Shown in pieces: positions 25,748-34,514 of a stretch of 64,000 nucleotides of DNA (position 1 is the stretch's first letter; every line of letters starts with the position of its first letter). A model generated the notes under the pieces. It searched no databases. It was not told the DNA's origin and saw only the letters and a program-made list of their open reading frames with translations. The stretch is from the NCBI GenBank assembly GCA_017542245.1, contig JAFXXN010000135.1:162947-226946 (forward strand), written 5' to 3'. A program made the translations under genes and the position numbers. Source of the DNA: Lachnospiraceae bacterium. Its GTDB lineage: Bacteria; Bacillota; Clostridia; Lachnospirales; Lachnospiraceae.

Positions 25748-26740
25748 ATGACACGTTTAACACAAAATCTGAAATTATATTATTTGAGAAAAATCCTTAC
25801 AGAGAAGACTGACAGGATGCATGGAATTACGATGCAGGAGATTATAGATTCTCTTGCAGGATACGAGATTAAAGCTGAGAGAAAAGCAATATACAGAGAT
25901 ATTAAAGACCTTGAAGAAACCGGCCTTGTCATAAAGGGAAAGAAAACCGGGCAGGAATATTTTTATCATGTTGAACAGAGGGAGTTTGAGCTTGTGGAGC
26001 TTAAACTCTTAGTTGATGCTATCCAGTCTTCAAGGTTTATTACCGAGAAAAAAACAAATGACCTTATTAAGAAACTTGAGAAACTTTGCAGCATTTACGA
26101 AGCGGGGGAGCTTCAGCGCCAGGTGTTTGTCAGTGGGCGCATCAAAACGATGAATGAAAGCATATATCTGAGTGTTGATGCGATTTATTCGGCGATAGGA
26201 AAGAACAGGGATATCAGATTCCGTTACGGAAACTGGAATGAAAAGAAAGAGATGGAACTAAAGAAGGGAGGGACCTTTTATCAGATCAGTCCGTGGGCTC
26301 TTGTCTGGAGCAATGAATATTATTATATGATAGGCTTTGACAGGGATGCTGATATGATAAAGCATTACCGTGTGGATAAAATGTCCTCCATGAGCGTTAC
26401 GGAAGATTTAAGGAGCGGTGCAGAGCATTTTAAAAGCTTTAACCTGGCCGATTATACTAGAAAAAACATGAGCATGTTCGAGGGTGAAGAGAAGACGGTC
26501 TCACTTGATATAGATAAGAGCATGATAGGAGTGTTTATTGACCGTTTCGGAAAAGATGAAATAACCGTAATGCATACTAAAGATGAAAATATTAGGATAA
26601 GATTCAGAGTAAATGTGAATCCTCAGTTTTTGGGATGGATTTTTTCTCTTGGAGATAGGGTTAAGATTGCCGGACCTGAGTCGGTTATTGAGCAGACACG
26701 TGATATGATAAGGCAGCTGGCCGCCTCTTATGAGGTTTGA
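25748..26740 (+). CDS. WYL-domain transcriptional regulator
   Basis: A 330-residue protein with an N-terminal winged helix (about 1-70), a helical linker, and a WYL domain (about 140-230) with YYMIGFDRDADMIKHYRVDKM, followed by a WCX-type C-terminal part. WYL regulators bind nucleic-acid or nucleotide ligands and often control defence or repair genes. No such gene is adjacent, so the target is not evident. The ribosome binding site before ATG 25748 is weak. It stands alone between a terminator upstream and an intergenic repeat downstream. Confidence 0.88.
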   Translation: MTRLTQNLKLYYLRKILTEKTDRMHGITMQEIIDSLAGYEIKAERKAIYRDIKDLEETGLVIKGKKTGQEYFYHVEQREFELVELKLLVDAIQSSRFITEKKTNDLIKKLEKLCSIYEAGELQRQVFVSGRIKTMNESIYLSVDAIYSAIGKNRDIRFRYGNWNEKKEMELKKGGTFYQISPWALVWSNEYYYMIGFDRDADMIKHYRVDKMSSMSVTEDLRSGAEHFKSFNLADYTRKNMSMFEGEEKTVSLDIDKSMIGVFIDRFGKDEITVMHTKDENIRIRFRVNVNPQFLGWIFSLGDRVKIAGPESVIEQTRDMIRQLAASYEV

Positions 26741-26858
26741 GAAGGCCGCATTATTTAATTTCATTAAACCTGAATTAAATGTTCCTTTTAATATTGTTTT
26801 TTTTGACAAATAGTTGTATAATATACAAGATTGTGGATAAACATATAATGAAATTAAA

Positions 26859-26918
26859 GATGCGAAGCATCGTTTTGTTACCGAGGAAACGTAGAAATAG
26901 TTTTCAAGGTGACATTGA
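26859..26918 (+). repeat. Dispersed intergenic repeat, copy 3
   Basis: Contains the small hairpin GATGCGAAGCATC, then GTTTTGTTACCGAGGAAACG and TTTTCAAGGTGACATTG. With copy 5 (33982) it is the longest form, ending 41 bp before the next gene. Confidence 0.8.
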
Positions 26919-26959
26919 TAAATGGGAACATTAGGATAGAATGAAAGGTTTTTGGAATT

Positions 26960-28357
26960 ATGATACATGCAGTAATCGCCGTCATAGTTATGGTAGTTAT
27001 TCTACTGATATATGGCGCCATGATGCTTTTTACTGATTATATAAAGGTTACTTCCTATGCAAAAGGGATGATCATTAACATAGCCTGGTTTTTTATGGCA
27101 ACAGGATATGCTGGCTATGAAGTATATTATCCCTCGATTTTTGAAAATAAATGGCTGAATTTTGCATTTATGACAGCAGGAATCCTGCTTATAGTATTTG
27201 AGATATCAAAATTTGTTAAGCTGAGAAATGCTTTCGTGATATCTGCCGGTACAGTGACCCACCTTCTTATTTCCATTATGATACTTAATTTTATCGGAGG
27301 TATACCGGGCTGGGCAGCTACTATTTATCTTGTTGTTTCTTCATGCATTGTACTTGCTATACATATTGCAGCAGTATATGTAGGAAAAAACACGGAACCT
27401 GGAAATTTTGTGTCCAGGGTTCTTGCCGGATTACTCATGATGCCAGCACCTTTCCTGATCACCAGCGCCGGCATGCTTGCATCTCAGCTAAAAACTGATT
27501 ATGTAATAAAAGCTGTACCGCTGAAGGAATTTATCAGACAGGTTTATGATTTTTTAGGAAATCCTGATTTTAATTTTTCAGTTAGATTTTTGGTTTCCGA
27601 CCTACATTATACAAGAACTATCTTCTTGGTAGCACTCATAATTTCGCTTCTTTTATTTGCCATTTACATAGTCATAGACTCTACTGTAAACTACAGGAGC
27701 GATATGAAGGAGCGAAGCAGGCACAGAAAAGAAGCCGAGCAGGAGAGAGTCCGTGCAGAGATTTCGGCCAGAATCCATGCTCAGCTTGAGAAGATAGATT
27801 CCTGCATGTCATATATCAGTACAAATTTTAAGATCCTTAAAGTTAGAGACGAAGAAATGAAAGAACTTCGCCGTTTATATGATGAGGCTACAAGGATTAA
27901 GTACAGCTATAACGGTACTGCAAGCGGGCAGATTTTAAAAAGACTTACAGAGATAAAGACAGAGATTTATATAATCCGTGATCGTATTATAAATCGTATG
28001 GATCCGGAACATGCAGGCCCGACCTCATCTTCATATGATCATTCACAAGAGCAGTATAATGGAACAGGTGAAAAAGAAGCTTATAATTCCGGGGAACAGG
28101 GTGCCGGGAAAGAGAGCAAAACAGAAAATGCAGGAAATGCAGGAAACCGGGAAGATTCAGCGGGAGTTGTAAGATCACATTCCACAATTTCAGAATTCTT
28201 TAACGGCTGTACGACTGAAGAAGAGATTAAAAAGAGATATCGTGATTTATCCAAGGTATTCCATCCGGATTCATTGAACGGAGATCAGGAGACATTCCTT
28301 ACCATAAAGAAGGACTATGAAGATCTTATGGCGAGATTCAGTGTAAGAGAAGGGTAG
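26960..28357 (+). CDS. Polytopic membrane protein with C-terminal J domain
   Basis: A 465-residue protein with about seven membrane helices in residues 1-240, a charged coiled coil at 245-310, a low-complexity Glu/Gly/Asn linker (~345-405), and a J domain at ~413-463. The J domain keeps the HPD motif (KVFHPDSLNG), which is needed to stimulate Hsp70/DnaK, although the segment is short and lacks the usual basic helix II signature in full. This would recruit DnaK to the membrane. The membrane part is not recognised. ATG 26960 follows GAAAGG. No chaperone gene is near. Confidence 0.75.
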   Translation: MIHAVIAVIVMVVILLIYGAMMLFTDYIKVTSYAKGMIINIAWFFMATGYAGYEVYYPSIFENKWLNFAFMTAGILLIVFEISKFVKLRNAFVISAGTVTHLLISIMILNFIGGIPGWAATIYLVVSSCIVLAIHIAAVYVGKNTEPGNFVSRVLAGLLMMPAPFLITSAGMLASQLKTDYVIKAVPLKEFIRQVYDFLGNPDFNFSVRFLVSDLHYTRTIFLVALIISLLLFAIYIVIDSTVNYRSDMKERSRHRKEAEQERVRAEISARIHAQLEKIDSCMSYISTNFKILKVRDEEMKELRRLYDEATRIKYSYNGTASGQILKRLTEIKTEIYIIRDRIINRMDPEHAGPTSSSYDHSQEQYNGTGEKEAYNSGEQGAGKESKTENAGNAGNREDSAGVVRSHSTISEFFNGCTTEEEIKKRYRDLSKVFHPDSLNGDQETFLTIKKDYEDLMARFSVREG

Positions 28358-28362
28358 AAAAT

Positions 28363-28407
28363 ATCGTTACAGATGAAACGCTGAAGGCGTTTTTAAAGTG
28401 ATATTGA
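28363..28407 (+). repeat. Dispersed intergenic repeat, copy 4
   Basis: ATCGTTACAGATGAAACGC then GAAGGCGTTTTTAAAGTGA. It is the most diverged copy and the only one that follows a gene rather than preceding a start codon. Confidence 0.7.
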
Positions 28408-28472
28408 CTACAAAGAAAAAAACAGTTGTAAAATCAAAAAAAGCAATAAAAGGACAGAAAAAATGATAAAAG

Positions 28473-28500
28473 AAAAACCCGATTCAAAATCGGGTTTTTT
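28473..28500. terminator. Terminator of the tRNA pair, bidirectional
   Basis: AAAAACCCGATT pairs with AATCGGGTTTTTT around a 3-nt loop. On the minus strand it ends the Val-Met tRNA transcript; on the plus strand it may stop read-through from the J-domain gene. Confidence 0.85.
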
Positions 28501-28502
28501 AG

Positions 28503-28576
28503 TAGCGGGAAAGGGATTCGAACCCCCGACACTGCGGGTATGAACCGCATGCTCTAGCCAACTGAGCTATCCCGCC
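28503..28576 (-). tRNA. tRNA-Met (CAT), elongator type
   Basis: A 74-nt cloverleaf on the minus strand starting GGCGGGATAGCTCAG, with anticodon loop TTCATAC and T loop TTCGAAT. The sequence closely resembles bacilli elongator tRNA-Met; the initiator C1-A72 mismatch is absent. CCA is not encoded. Confidence 0.93.
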
Positions 28577-28594
28577 AGGAAAAGGTGTTGCTAA

Positions 28595-28667
28595 TGGGAC
28601 CTACAGGGCTCGAACCTGTGACCCTCTGCTTGTAAGGCAGATGCTCTCCCAGCTGAGCTAAGATCCC
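28595..28667 (-). tRNA. tRNA-Val (TAC)
   Basis: A 73-nt cloverleaf on the minus strand. Acceptor GGGATCT/AGGTCCC pairs with one wobble; anticodon stem TCTGC/GCAGA encloses CTTACAA (anticodon TAC); T loop TTCGAGC. It lies 18 bp upstream of tRNA-Met in the same transcript. Confidence 0.94.
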
Positions 28668-28748
28668 AAACGCATCAACGCATATGATTATATTATTATA
28701 CGGGTCATTTGTCAAGCATTTTTTTAAAAAAGATTTTTTAAAAATCAT

Positions 28749-28777
28749 TTGACAACGGAAGGGTATTATGTTATCCT
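28749..28777 (+). promoter_or_regulatory. Promoter of the pyrC-pyrK-pyrD genes
   Basis: TTGACA at 28749-28754, 17-bp spacer, TATCCT at 28772-28777. Only about 15 bp separate it from the AAAGGAGG ribosome binding site, so there is no room for a PyrR attenuator leader. Confidence 0.6.
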
Positions 28778-28799
28778 TTCTATTTAAAGGAGGTTCGAT

Positions 28800-30185
28800 A
28801 TGAAAACATTGCTTTCAGGTGCCATTGTTTATATCGATGGCGGATTTGTTAAGAAAGATGTCCTTATTGAGAACGGTATAGTAATTTCTTTATCTGAGCC
28901 TGCTGATATAAAAACAGAAGTTCCTTCTGTTTCTGTTGTTAATTATTCAGGCAAGTATATATTCCCCGGTTTCGTTGATGTGCATGTGCATTTTCGCGAG
29001 CCGGGTTTTTTGTATAAAGAAGATATAGCTACCGGATCAAAGGCAGCTGCAAAAGGTGGTTACACACATGTTTTTACCATGCCAAATCTGAATCCTGTGC
29101 CGGATTCAGTGGAGCATATGAATGAAGAACTAAAAGCCATTCACGAAAAAGCGGTTGTAAAGGTTTATCCGTATGCATCCATAACAAAGGGTGAAAAAGG
29201 AGAAGAGCTTGTCGATTTTGAAGAGATAACAGGTTATTTTGAGATGTTAGGGGATGAAGATGAATCAAAAAACATAAGACTGGCAGGTTTTTCCGATGAC
29301 GGAACAGGCGTTGAAGACAGGGAATATATGCGTGAAGCCATGGAAAGAGTGGCATCGGTTAATGGCATAATTTCAGCACATTGTGAAACAAAGTCACTTA
29401 TGGGCGGAAAAAACATCCATGACGGAATAGCTGCGCAAGCTCTCGGAATTAAGGGAATATCATCAGAGAGCGAATGGAGCATGATAAAGCGGGATATAGA
29501 GATTTGCAGGGAAACAGGTTGCAGATACCATGTCTGCCATGTATCTACAAAAGAAAGCATAGAACTTATAAGACAGGCAAAAGCTGAAGGAGTCGACATA
29601 ACCTGTGAAACAGGACCTCATTATCTGCTCTTAAGCGATAAGGACCTTCTTGATGCTGTGAACGCAAGCGACTCCGCTAAAGGTATAAATAACTGCGAAG
29701 AAGAAACTAAAGCAAAATACGGTATCGGAAGATTCAAGATGAATCCCCCCTTAAGAAGCGAAGATGACAGGCTTTCCCTTATAGAAGCCTTAAAAGACGG
29801 GACCTTGGACATGATAGCCACAGACCATGCACCTCATTCTGCGGAGGAAAAAGGAAAGGGGCTTGACGGACCGATGGGAGTAGTCGGACTTGAGAGTGCA
29901 TTTCCCGTATTATATACCGGTCTGGTTAAGACAGGGATAATAACCCTTGAAAAGCTTGTAGACTTGATGAGTACCAGACCAGCCGAAAGATTTGAAGTCG
30001 AGCATGGTAAAAACGGTATAACGGTCGGAATGCCCGCAGACCTTACGGTATATGATCTTGACGAACAATATGTGATAGACCCCGATACGTTTGCCACAAA
30101 AGGAAGGTTCACGCCTTTTGACGGCAGAAAAGTGTTCGGAAGGTGCATAGAAACATATGTAGACGGACAGCCCAGGCTAAATTGA
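28800..30185 (+). CDS. pyrC: Dihydroorotase
   Basis: A 461-residue amidohydrolase catalysing reversible cyclisation of carbamoyl-aspartate to dihydroorotate, the third step of UMP synthesis. Zinc-site motifs are visible: PGFVDVHVHFREPG, later SAHCE, HVSTKES and ATDHAPHSAEEK. Length and motifs fit class I dihydroorotase (PyrC of Gram-positives). Strong AAAGGAGG before ATG 28800. It is the first gene of pyrC-pyrK-pyrD, with 15-bp gaps to its successor. Confidence 0.95.
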   Translation: MKTLLSGAIVYIDGGFVKKDVLIENGIVISLSEPADIKTEVPSVSVVNYSGKYIFPGFVDVHVHFREPGFLYKEDIATGSKAAAKGGYTHVFTMPNLNPVPDSVEHMNEELKAIHEKAVVKVYPYASITKGEKGEELVDFEEITGYFEMLGDEDESKNIRLAGFSDDGTGVEDREYMREAMERVASVNGIISAHCETKSLMGGKNIHDGIAAQALGIKGISSESEWSMIKRDIEICRETGCRYHVCHVSTKESIELIRQAKAEGVDITCETGPHYLLLSDKDLLDAVNASDSAKGINNCEEETKAKYGIGRFKMNPPLRSEDDRLSLIEALKDGTLDMIATDHAPHSAEEKGKGLDGPMGVVGLESAFPVLYTGLVKTGIITLEKLVDLMSTRPAERFEVEHGKNGITVGMPADLTVYDLDEQYVIDPDTFATKGRFTPFDGRKVFGRCIETYVDGQPRLN

Positions 30186-30200
30186 AAGTGAGGTATTCAA

Positions 30201-30992
30201 TTGGAGGATATAATCAGGAAGCAGCTCGATCAGGAGCTGATCATAAACCACAATATAGAAATAGCTGACGGTGTATATGAAATGTCTCTTACAGGTGACA
30301 CTTCACTGGTTTCGGCACCGGGCCAGTTTATAAACATCAAGGTACCCGGTTTTTACTTAAGAAGACCTATATCTATCTGTGAAACAGATTTAAACGGCCA
30401 TAACGAACTTGTCATAATATACAAGGTAGTAGGAAACGGTACCGACAGTATGAGCAGGATGCAGAAGGGCGAAAGCCTCAGCTGCCTGATGGGGCTGGGT
30501 AACGGATTCGATGTGGAGTCTACGGGAGACCATGTACTTTTAGTAGGCGGCGGAGTCGGAACACCGCCCATGTACGGACTTGCAAAAGAACTGCTTTTAA
30601 AGGGAAAAAGAGTTACTGTAGTCCTGGGCTTTGCTTCAAAAAAGGACGCTTTCTATATAGATAAGTTTGAAGCTTTAGGAAAAAGCATCGGGAAAAATGA
30701 TATAGAAGTAAGAGTTGCGACCGTTGATGGAAGCTTGGGAACAAAAGGTTTTGTGACAGACTGCCTAAGCGGCCTTGAGGATGTCACGGATTATTGTGCA
30801 TGCGGACCTATACCGATGTTAAAAGCCCTTTATGGATACTATGACGGAAAGATTTTAGGACAGCTGAGCTTTGAAGAGAGAATGGGATGCGGCTTTGGAG
30901 CATGCGTAGGATGTTCTCTGAACACAAAGAGCGGCATTAAGAAAGTATGTAAGGATGGACCGGTTTTCTGGAGCCAGGATGTAATATTCTAA
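30201..30992 (+). CDS. pyrK: Dihydroorotate dehydrogenase electron-transfer subunit
   Basis: A 263-residue FAD/[2Fe-2S] protein that passes electrons from PyrD to NAD+. The FAD-binding beta barrel has FYLRRPISICE, the nucleotide-binding part has VGGGVGTPPMYGLA, and the C-terminal cluster motif is MGCGFGACVGC followed by a fourth Cys (KKVCKDG). The start is TTG 30201, fitting GTGAGG upstream. It precedes pyrD by 15 bp, matching the class 1B heterotetramer order. Confidence 0.95.
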   Translation: MEDIIRKQLDQELIINHNIEIADGVYEMSLTGDTSLVSAPGQFINIKVPGFYLRRPISICETDLNGHNELVIIYKVVGNGTDSMSRMQKGESLSCLMGLGNGFDVESTGDHVLLVGGGVGTPPMYGLAKELLLKGKRVTVVLGFASKKDAFYIDKFEALGKSIGKNDIEVRVATVDGSLGTKGFVTDCLSGLEDVTDYCACGPIPMLKALYGYYDGKILGQLSFEERMGCGFGACVGCSLNTKSGIKKVCKDGPVFWSQDVIF

Positions 30993-31007
30993 GGAAGAGG
31001 TAAAAAG

Positions 31008-31922
31008 ATGGCAGATATAAGTACAGAATTAAGCGGAGTTAAGTTAGATAACCCGATAATACCGGCCAGCGGAACATTTGGCTTTGGCGCGGAATTTAGT
31101 GACCTTTATGATATTAATATCCTTGGATCCTTCTCGTTTAAAGGGACTACCAGGGAACCCAGATTCGGAAATCCGACTCCGAGGATTGCGGAATGCAGGG
31201 AAGGGATGATCAACTCGGTAGGCCTTGCAAATCCCGGCATAGACAAAGTAATCTCAGAAGAATTACCGAAATTAAGGGAGAATTTTAATAAGCCCGTAAT
31301 AGCCAATATAAGCGGATTTTCGATTGACGAATACAAATACTGCTGCGAAAGGATAGACAAAGAAGAGCAGGTAGGGATCATTGAAGTAAATATCAGCTGT
31401 CCGAATGTACATGCCGGCGGCATGGCTTTCGGAACCAGTCCGGATGCGGCAGCTGAAGTAACGGAAGCTGTTAAATCAGTTACTTCAAAGCCCGTATATA
31501 TGAAGCTGAGCCCGAATGTAACCGATATAACACAGATAGCCAGGGCATGTGAAGCTGCCGGAGCTGACGGAATAAGCCTGATAAACACACTTTTAGGCAT
31601 GCGAATTGATATAAAAAGAGGACGCCCGGTAATAGCAAACAAAATGGGAGGATTCTCCGGACCTGCTATATTCCCTGTAGCATTAAGGATGGTATATCAG
31701 GTATATGACGCAGTAAATATACCCATCATAGGAATGGGCGGCGTTTCATCCGCTGAAGATGTGATAGAAATGATGATGGCGGGAGCTTCAGCTGTTCAGA
31801 TAGGTGCGGCAAATCTCACAGACCCCTACATATGCCCGAAGATAATCGAGAGACTTCCCGAACTTTGTAAGGAACTAAAAATCGAAAGACTCGCAGATAT
31901 CATTGGTAAGGCACATGGGTAA
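31008..31922 (+). CDS. pyrD: Dihydroorotate dehydrogenase, class 1B catalytic subunit
   Basis: A 304-residue FMN TIM-barrel enzyme oxidising dihydroorotate to orotate. IPASGTFGFG at the start, NISCPNVHAGGMAFG with the class 1 Cys active-site region, and IPIIGMGGVSSAEDV near the FMN phosphate site are present. Adjacency to pyrK establishes the NAD-dependent 1B type. AGGAAGAGG precedes ATG 31008. A 360-bp gap follows that contains only palindromic repeats and the pyrF ribosome binding site. Confidence 0.95.
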   Translation: MADISTELSGVKLDNPIIPASGTFGFGAEFSDLYDINILGSFSFKGTTREPRFGNPTPRIAECREGMINSVGLANPGIDKVISEELPKLRENFNKPVIANISGFSIDEYKYCCERIDKEEQVGIIEVNISCPNVHAGGMAFGTSPDAAAEVTEAVKSVTSKPVYMKLSPNVTDITQIARACEAAGADGISLINTLLGMRIDIKRGRPVIANKMGGFSGPAIFPVALRMVYQVYDAVNIPIIGMGGVSSAEDVIEMMMAGASAVQIGAANLTDPYICPKIIERLPELCKELKIERLADIIGKAHG

Positions 31923-32003
31923 ATGGATACTCTTTTCCTCTTAAACATTACCTTTAAGAGAAGGTATAATTTGAAAGATCGATGTGAATTTTGGTTTTAC
32001 TAA

Positions 32004-32085
32004 AGCCTTCCCCATAGAGGGGATTATCTCTACAACGAAGTGGCTGAGATGCCTCACTGGCGAAGTGAAAGTGGCTGCGAAACAG
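32004..32085 (+). repeat. Degenerate CCTTCCCC palindromic repeat
   Basis: AGCCTTCCCCATAGAGGGG begins like the full repeat at 32113 but then decays; a second GTGGCTGCGAAACAG fragment lies at about 32070-32085. Confidence 0.6.
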
Positions 32086-32112
32086 AATGCAACACATTTG
32101 TTACATTACTTT

Positions 32113-32164
32113 AGCCTTCCCCTATAAGGGGAAGGTGGCTGCGAAGCAGTCGGATGAGGTGTAA
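32113..32164 (+). repeat. CCTTCCCC palindromic intergenic repeat
   Basis: CCTTCCCCTATAAGGGGAAGG forms a near-perfect hairpin, then GTGGCTGCGAAGCAG (a second small hairpin) and a GGATGAGGTGTAA tail. An almost identical copy lies at 40374. This type of element is widely scattered in clostridial genomes. Confidence 0.85.
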
Positions 32165-32284
32165 TCAATACCATTAATGAGTAAAAAATATATAATCAAT
32201 AAAATCGTATACAAGCAGATTTATAAATAACAGATAAACTCTGTTATTATAAATATATATTAACAAAAAACAGGAGGCATGAAC

Positions 32285-32986
32285 ATGGACACAAAAAGAG
32301 ACGTAATAATTGCCTGTGATTTTTCAGGTGCTGAGGAGACATTGAATTTTCTTGACAAATTCACAGATGTTAAACCTTTCGTAAAAATCGGTATGGAGCT
32401 TTACTATTCCGCAGGACCGGATATAGTAAGACAGATAAAGGCAAGAGGACATAAAATATTCCTCGATCTTAAGCTTCATGATATTCCGAACACAGTAAAA
32501 AAGACCATGGCAGTGCTTTCAAAGCTGGATGTTGATATGACAAACCTTCATGCCGCCGGAACAAAAGCTATGATGGAAGCAGCCATAGAAGGACTTACAA
32601 GACCTGACGGGACCAGACCGCTTCTTATAGCTGTAACCCAGCTTACATCAACCGACGAACAGAGAATGCATGATGAACTGCTTATAAGTGCATCACTTCC
32701 CGATACGGTTATGCACTATGCAGAGAATGCTAAAGACGCAGGACTTGACGGAGTAGTATGCTCACCGCTTGAAGCAGCAGTAGTAAAGGAACGCTGCGGA
32801 AAAGAATTTATAACAGTTACACCCGGAGTAAGATTTGCAGACAGCGCAAAAGACGATCAGAGAAGAATCATGACACCCGCTGAAGCAAAAAAGATAGGTT
32901 CAGACTTCATAGTAGTCGGAAGACCCATCACCCAGGCACCTGACCCTGTAGCAGCTTACAAAAGATGTGTTGAAGAATTTGTGTAA
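32285..32986 (+). CDS. pyrF: Orotidine 5'-phosphate decarboxylase
   Basis: A ~233-residue enzyme making UMP from OMP. The signature [16 protein letters not shown] carries the catalytic Lys-Asp-x-Lys array; TPGVRFADS and VVGRPITQA bind phosphate. I prefer ATG 32285, seven bases after AGGAGG; the ATG at 32279 is too close to it. pyrF is separated from pyrD by repeats and from pyrB by 40 bp, so it probably starts a second transcript with pyrB. Confidence 0.95.
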   Translation: MDTKRDVIIACDFSGAEETLNFLDKFTDVKPFVKIGMELYYSAGPDIVRQIKARGHKIFLDLKLHDIPNTVKKTMAVLSKLDVDMTNLHAAGTKAMMEAAIEGLTRPDGTRPLLIAVTQLTSTDEQRMHDELLISASLPDTVMHYAENAKDAGLDGVVCSPLEAAVVKERCGKEFITVTPGVRFADSAKDDQRRIMTPAEAKKIGSDFIVVGRPITQAPDPVAAYKRCVEEFV

Positions 32987-33026
32987 AAACATAACAAAAT
33001 CAGATATATAAAAATATGGAGGATCC

Positions 33027-33941
33027 ATGAATAACCTACTTAGTATCCTGGACTTATCCACGGAAGAAATCGATGAACTCATAGAAAAAGCACAGGACAT
33101 AATCGCACATCCCGATTATTACCATGAAAAATGTAAATACAAAAAACTCGCCACATTGTTTTTTGAACCTTCGACACGTACCAGGCTTTCATTCGAAGCA
33201 GCCATGATAGATCTGGGTGGAAGAGTAATGGGCTTCTCTGAAGCACAGGCAAGTTCAGCCGCAAAGGGCGAAAGCGTTGCAGATACCGTAAGGACTGTAG
33301 GCTGCTACGTGGATATTATTGCAATGAGACATCCTAAAGAAGGCGCACCTTTAGTAGCATCGATGCATGCAGGAGTACCCATCATAAATGCCGGAGATGG
33401 CGGACATAATCATCCGACGCAGACACTTACCGATTTATTGACCATAAAGACAGAAAAAGGCAGACTTTCAAACATGACCATAGGACTCTGCGGAGACCTT
33501 AAGTTTGGGCGTACCGTTCATTCGCTTATCGAAGCAATGTCAAGATACGAAGGAATCAAATTCATCCTGATATCTCCGGAAGAATTAAAACTTCCGAACT
33601 ATGTAAAGCAGGAAACACTTGATAAAAAAGGAATTGAATACGAAGAGACCAGGGACCTTGTTGAGGCAATGCCAAAACTTGACATACTCTATATGACGAG
33701 AGTACAGCGTGAGAGATTCTTTAACGAAGAAGATTATATCCGCTTGAAAGACAGCTATATTCTTACGCCCGAGAAGATGTCCTACGGCAAGGACAGCCTC
33801 ACAGTTATGCATCCGCTTCCCAGGGTAAATGAGATTTCGGTTGCTGTAGATGATGACCCCAGAGCAGCATATTTTAAGCAGGTAAGAAACGGAAAGTATA
33901 TCAGGATGGCACTAATACTTAAACTGCTGAATATAAAATAA
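33027..33941 (+). CDS. pyrB: Aspartate carbamoyltransferase catalytic chain
   Basis: A 304-residue enzyme forming carbamoyl-aspartate, the committed step of pyrimidine synthesis. The carbamoyl-phosphate motif [13 protein letters not shown] and later [15 protein letters not shown] and HPLPRVNEI are diagnostic. Length is that of catalytic chains that pair with a PyrI regulatory chain, and pyrI lies 148 bp downstream. GGAGGATCC precedes ATG 33027. Confidence 0.96.
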   Translation: MNNLLSILDLSTEEIDELIEKAQDIIAHPDYYHEKCKYKKLATLFFEPSTRTRLSFEAAMIDLGGRVMGFSEAQASSAAKGESVADTVRTVGCYVDIIAMRHPKEGAPLVASMHAGVPIINAGDGGHNHPTQTLTDLLTIKTEKGRLSNMTIGLCGDLKFGRTVHSLIEAMSRYEGIKFILISPEELKLPNYVKQETLDKKGIEYEETRDLVEAMPKLDILYMTRVQRERFFNEEDYIRLKDSYILTPEKMSYGKDSLTVMHPLPRVNEISVAVDDDPRAAYFKQVRNGKYIRMALILKLLNIK

Positions 33942-33981
33942 AGCATCAAGCCATATTTGAAAACGATATAACAAATTTGAA

Positions 33982-34041
33982 GATGCGGAGCATCGTTTTG
34001 TTACCGAAGAAACTTTGATGGCGTTTTCAAAATGACATTGA
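33982..34041 (+). repeat. Dispersed intergenic repeat, copy 5, between pyrB and pyrI
   Basis: Contains GATGCGGAGCATC, GTTTTGTTACCGAAGAAAC and GGCGTTTTCAAAATGACATT. It sits inside an operon-like pair and ends 48 bp before the pyrI start. Confidence 0.8.
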
Positions 34042-34089
34042 CCGGATAATAACACTCAAAAACCAGAAAAATAAAAAGAGGAGTTCCTT

Positions 34090-34512
34090 ATGAATATAGA
34101 TGGAATTACAAACGGACTGGTAATAGACCATATTGAGGCAGGAAAAGGAATGGAGCTGTATAATGCGCTCCATCTCGGAGAACTTGAAAGCTCGGTAGCC
34201 CTGATCAAAAACGTTACCAGCCATAAGATGGGTAAAAAAGATATAATAAAGGTAGATGAAGTATTAGATGTAGACCTCGACATATTAGGCTTTATCGACC
34301 CCAATATAACTGTAAACATAATCAAGGATAATGAGATAATCGGGAAAAAGCACATAGAACTGCCTAAGCAGGTAATGAACGTGATCAAATGCAAGAATCC
34401 ACGCTGCATTACTTCAACAGAGCAGGAACTTCCTCATATTTTCAAACTTACAAATCCTGAGAAAAGAATTTACAGATGCATATACTGCGAAACTGAAGCA
34501 GAACACAAATAA
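34090..34512 (+). CDS. pyrI: Aspartate carbamoyltransferase regulatory chain
   Basis: A 140-residue regulatory subunit that binds nucleotides through its N-terminal ferredoxin-like domain and zinc through the C-terminal one. The four zinc Cys are CKNPRC near residue 100 and CIYC near 132. The protein is slightly shorter than the E. coli chain (153). Its presence means end-product (CTP/UTP) control of pathway flux at the protein level. AGAGGAG precedes ATG 34090. The next gene begins 3 bp after its stop. Confidence 0.93.
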   Translation: MNIDGITNGLVIDHIEAGKGMELYNALHLGELESSVALIKNVTSHKMGKKDIIKVDEVLDVDLDILGFIDPNITVNIIKDNEIIGKKHIELPKQVMNVIKCKNPRCITSTEQELPHIFKLTNPEKRIYRCIYCETEAEHK

Positions 34513-34514
34513 AA

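Noticed and set aside
28554-28748. Minus-strand frame across the tRNA pair
   Set aside because: It overlaps two complete tRNA genes.
28749-28800. PyrR-binding attenuator before pyrC
   Set aside because: Promoter and ribosome binding site are only about 15 bp apart, leaving no space for anti-terminator and terminator structures.
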